A stretch of 6,825 nucleotides of DNA from assembly GCA_027052755.1 (NCBI GenBank), contig JALUEN010000278.1, positions 1 through 6,825 on the forward strand. Direction: 5' to 3'. The position numbers and the translations under genes were made by a program. The DNA is from a bacterium. GTDB lineage: Bacteria > DRYD01 > JALUEN01. The notes below the pieces were generated by a model. The model saw nothing but the letters and a program-made list of their open reading frames with translations. It was not told the DNA's origin and did not search any database. Positions 6,504 to 6,825 of the stretch are shown here, in pieces (the first letter of the stretch is position 1; the number at the start of each line of letters is the position of its first letter).

Positions 6504-6825
6504 CTATCCCCCTCCAAGTTCTTTTCCTCACCTATCCTCGCTTCTAGCTCCTTGAGAAGTGGGGTGATGCTATCGCTTAGCTCCGGGCGTGCTCTCAACG
6601 CTTTTAAAGCTTGCATGTAAGCTCTCTCATAATCACCTGTTTTCCTCAAGACTCTAGCTGAGGATATTAACACCTCAGGGTCAAGGGGAGCTAATTTTGA
6701 AGCTAGCTCTAGGTCGTTCTTTGCATCTGATAAGAGACCCCATTTCTCAAAGAGCTCTGCCCTTCTCTTGAGGGCCTCAACTTTGAACTCAGTGTTCACT
6801 AGAGATGAGGAGATCAGTTCCTCTA
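6500..6825 (-). CDS. TPR-repeat protein, 5' end cut by the window edge
   Basis: The visible 3' part holds two tetratricopeptide-like helix-turn-helix units. One covers about ALKRRAELFEKWGLLSDA through KLAPLD. The next runs from PEVLISSARVLRKTGDYERA through LRARPE, with the usual small and aromatic positions and a proline at the end of the second helix. TPR units are protein-binding scaffolds; no catalytic function is visible. The reading frame stays open past a GTG at 6799, upstream as far as the edge (EELISSSL before the GTG). No good Shine-Dalgarno lies near that GTG, so I treat the gene as partial and the GTG as a doubtful start. If the GTG were used, the protein would be 99 residues. The stop overlaps the sbcD start as ATGA, so it is in the same operon and its product may act with SbcD, or may simply be a neighbour. 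Confidence 0.75.
   Translation of the reverse strand, partial: EELISSSLVNTEFKVEALKRRAELFEKWGLLSDAKNDLELASKLAPLDPEVLISSARVLRKTGDYERAYMQALKALRARPELSDSITPLLKELEARIGEEKNLEGDR

Noticed and set aside
1..6825. Novel defence system, toxin-antitoxin pair, CRISPR array or mobile element
   Set aside because: All recognised genes are conserved housekeeping families, there are no regular repeats or transposase motifs, and no segment shows clearly foreign composition. SbcD beside a TPR gene is not enough to call a defence module.

Overview
This window looks like bacterial chromosome carrying ordinary housekeeping genes. The bacterial case rests on MnmA-type tRNA thiolase, an RbgA-like GTPase, an SbcD nuclease, a GyrA/ParC subunit, an HU-type C-terminus, Shine-Dalgarno sites and GTG starts. 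Base composition is in the mid-40s percent GC by eye. Arginine is often AGG/AGA, leucine often CTA/CTT, and CTAG tetranucleotides are unusually common. Such codon use is often seen in thermophiles, but I cannot name the lineage.

Layout: at the left edge, the last 13 codons of a plus-strand gene resemble the C-terminal tail of an HU/IHF DNA-binding protein. It is followed by a 12-bp palindrome and a strong intrinsic terminator (71-102). From 113 to the right edge, all genes are on the minus strand and closely packed. In transcription order (right to left) they are: a TPR-repeat protein that is open at the window edge, sbcD, a GNAT N-acetyltransferase, a gyrA/parC-like topoisomerase subunit, mnmA, and an rbgA-like circularly permuted GTPase. 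The junctions are an ATGA overlap (TPR/sbcD), a 47-nt gap holding an RBS hairpin (sbcD/GNAT), an 11- to 44-nt overlap (GNAT/gyrA), a 26-nt gap (gyrA/mnmA) and a 7-nt overlap (mnmA/rbgA). This spacing suggests one operon. Its promoter lies beyond the right edge, and it converges on the HU-like gene.

The operon mixes DNA end processing (SbcD), DNA topology (GyrA/ParC), tRNA wobble-uridine thiolation (MnmA) and 50S ribosome assembly (RbgA). That is a growth-linked housekeeping set, and I see no mobile element, CRISPR array, toxin-antitoxin pair or defence island. The points most worth a second look are: the topoisomerase C-terminal pinwheel, which lacks a canonical GyrA box; sbcD without an adjacent sbcC; a Shine-Dalgarno sequence buried in a small hairpin ahead of the acetyltransferase; an atypical G4 motif in the GTPase; and the high CTAG frequency.
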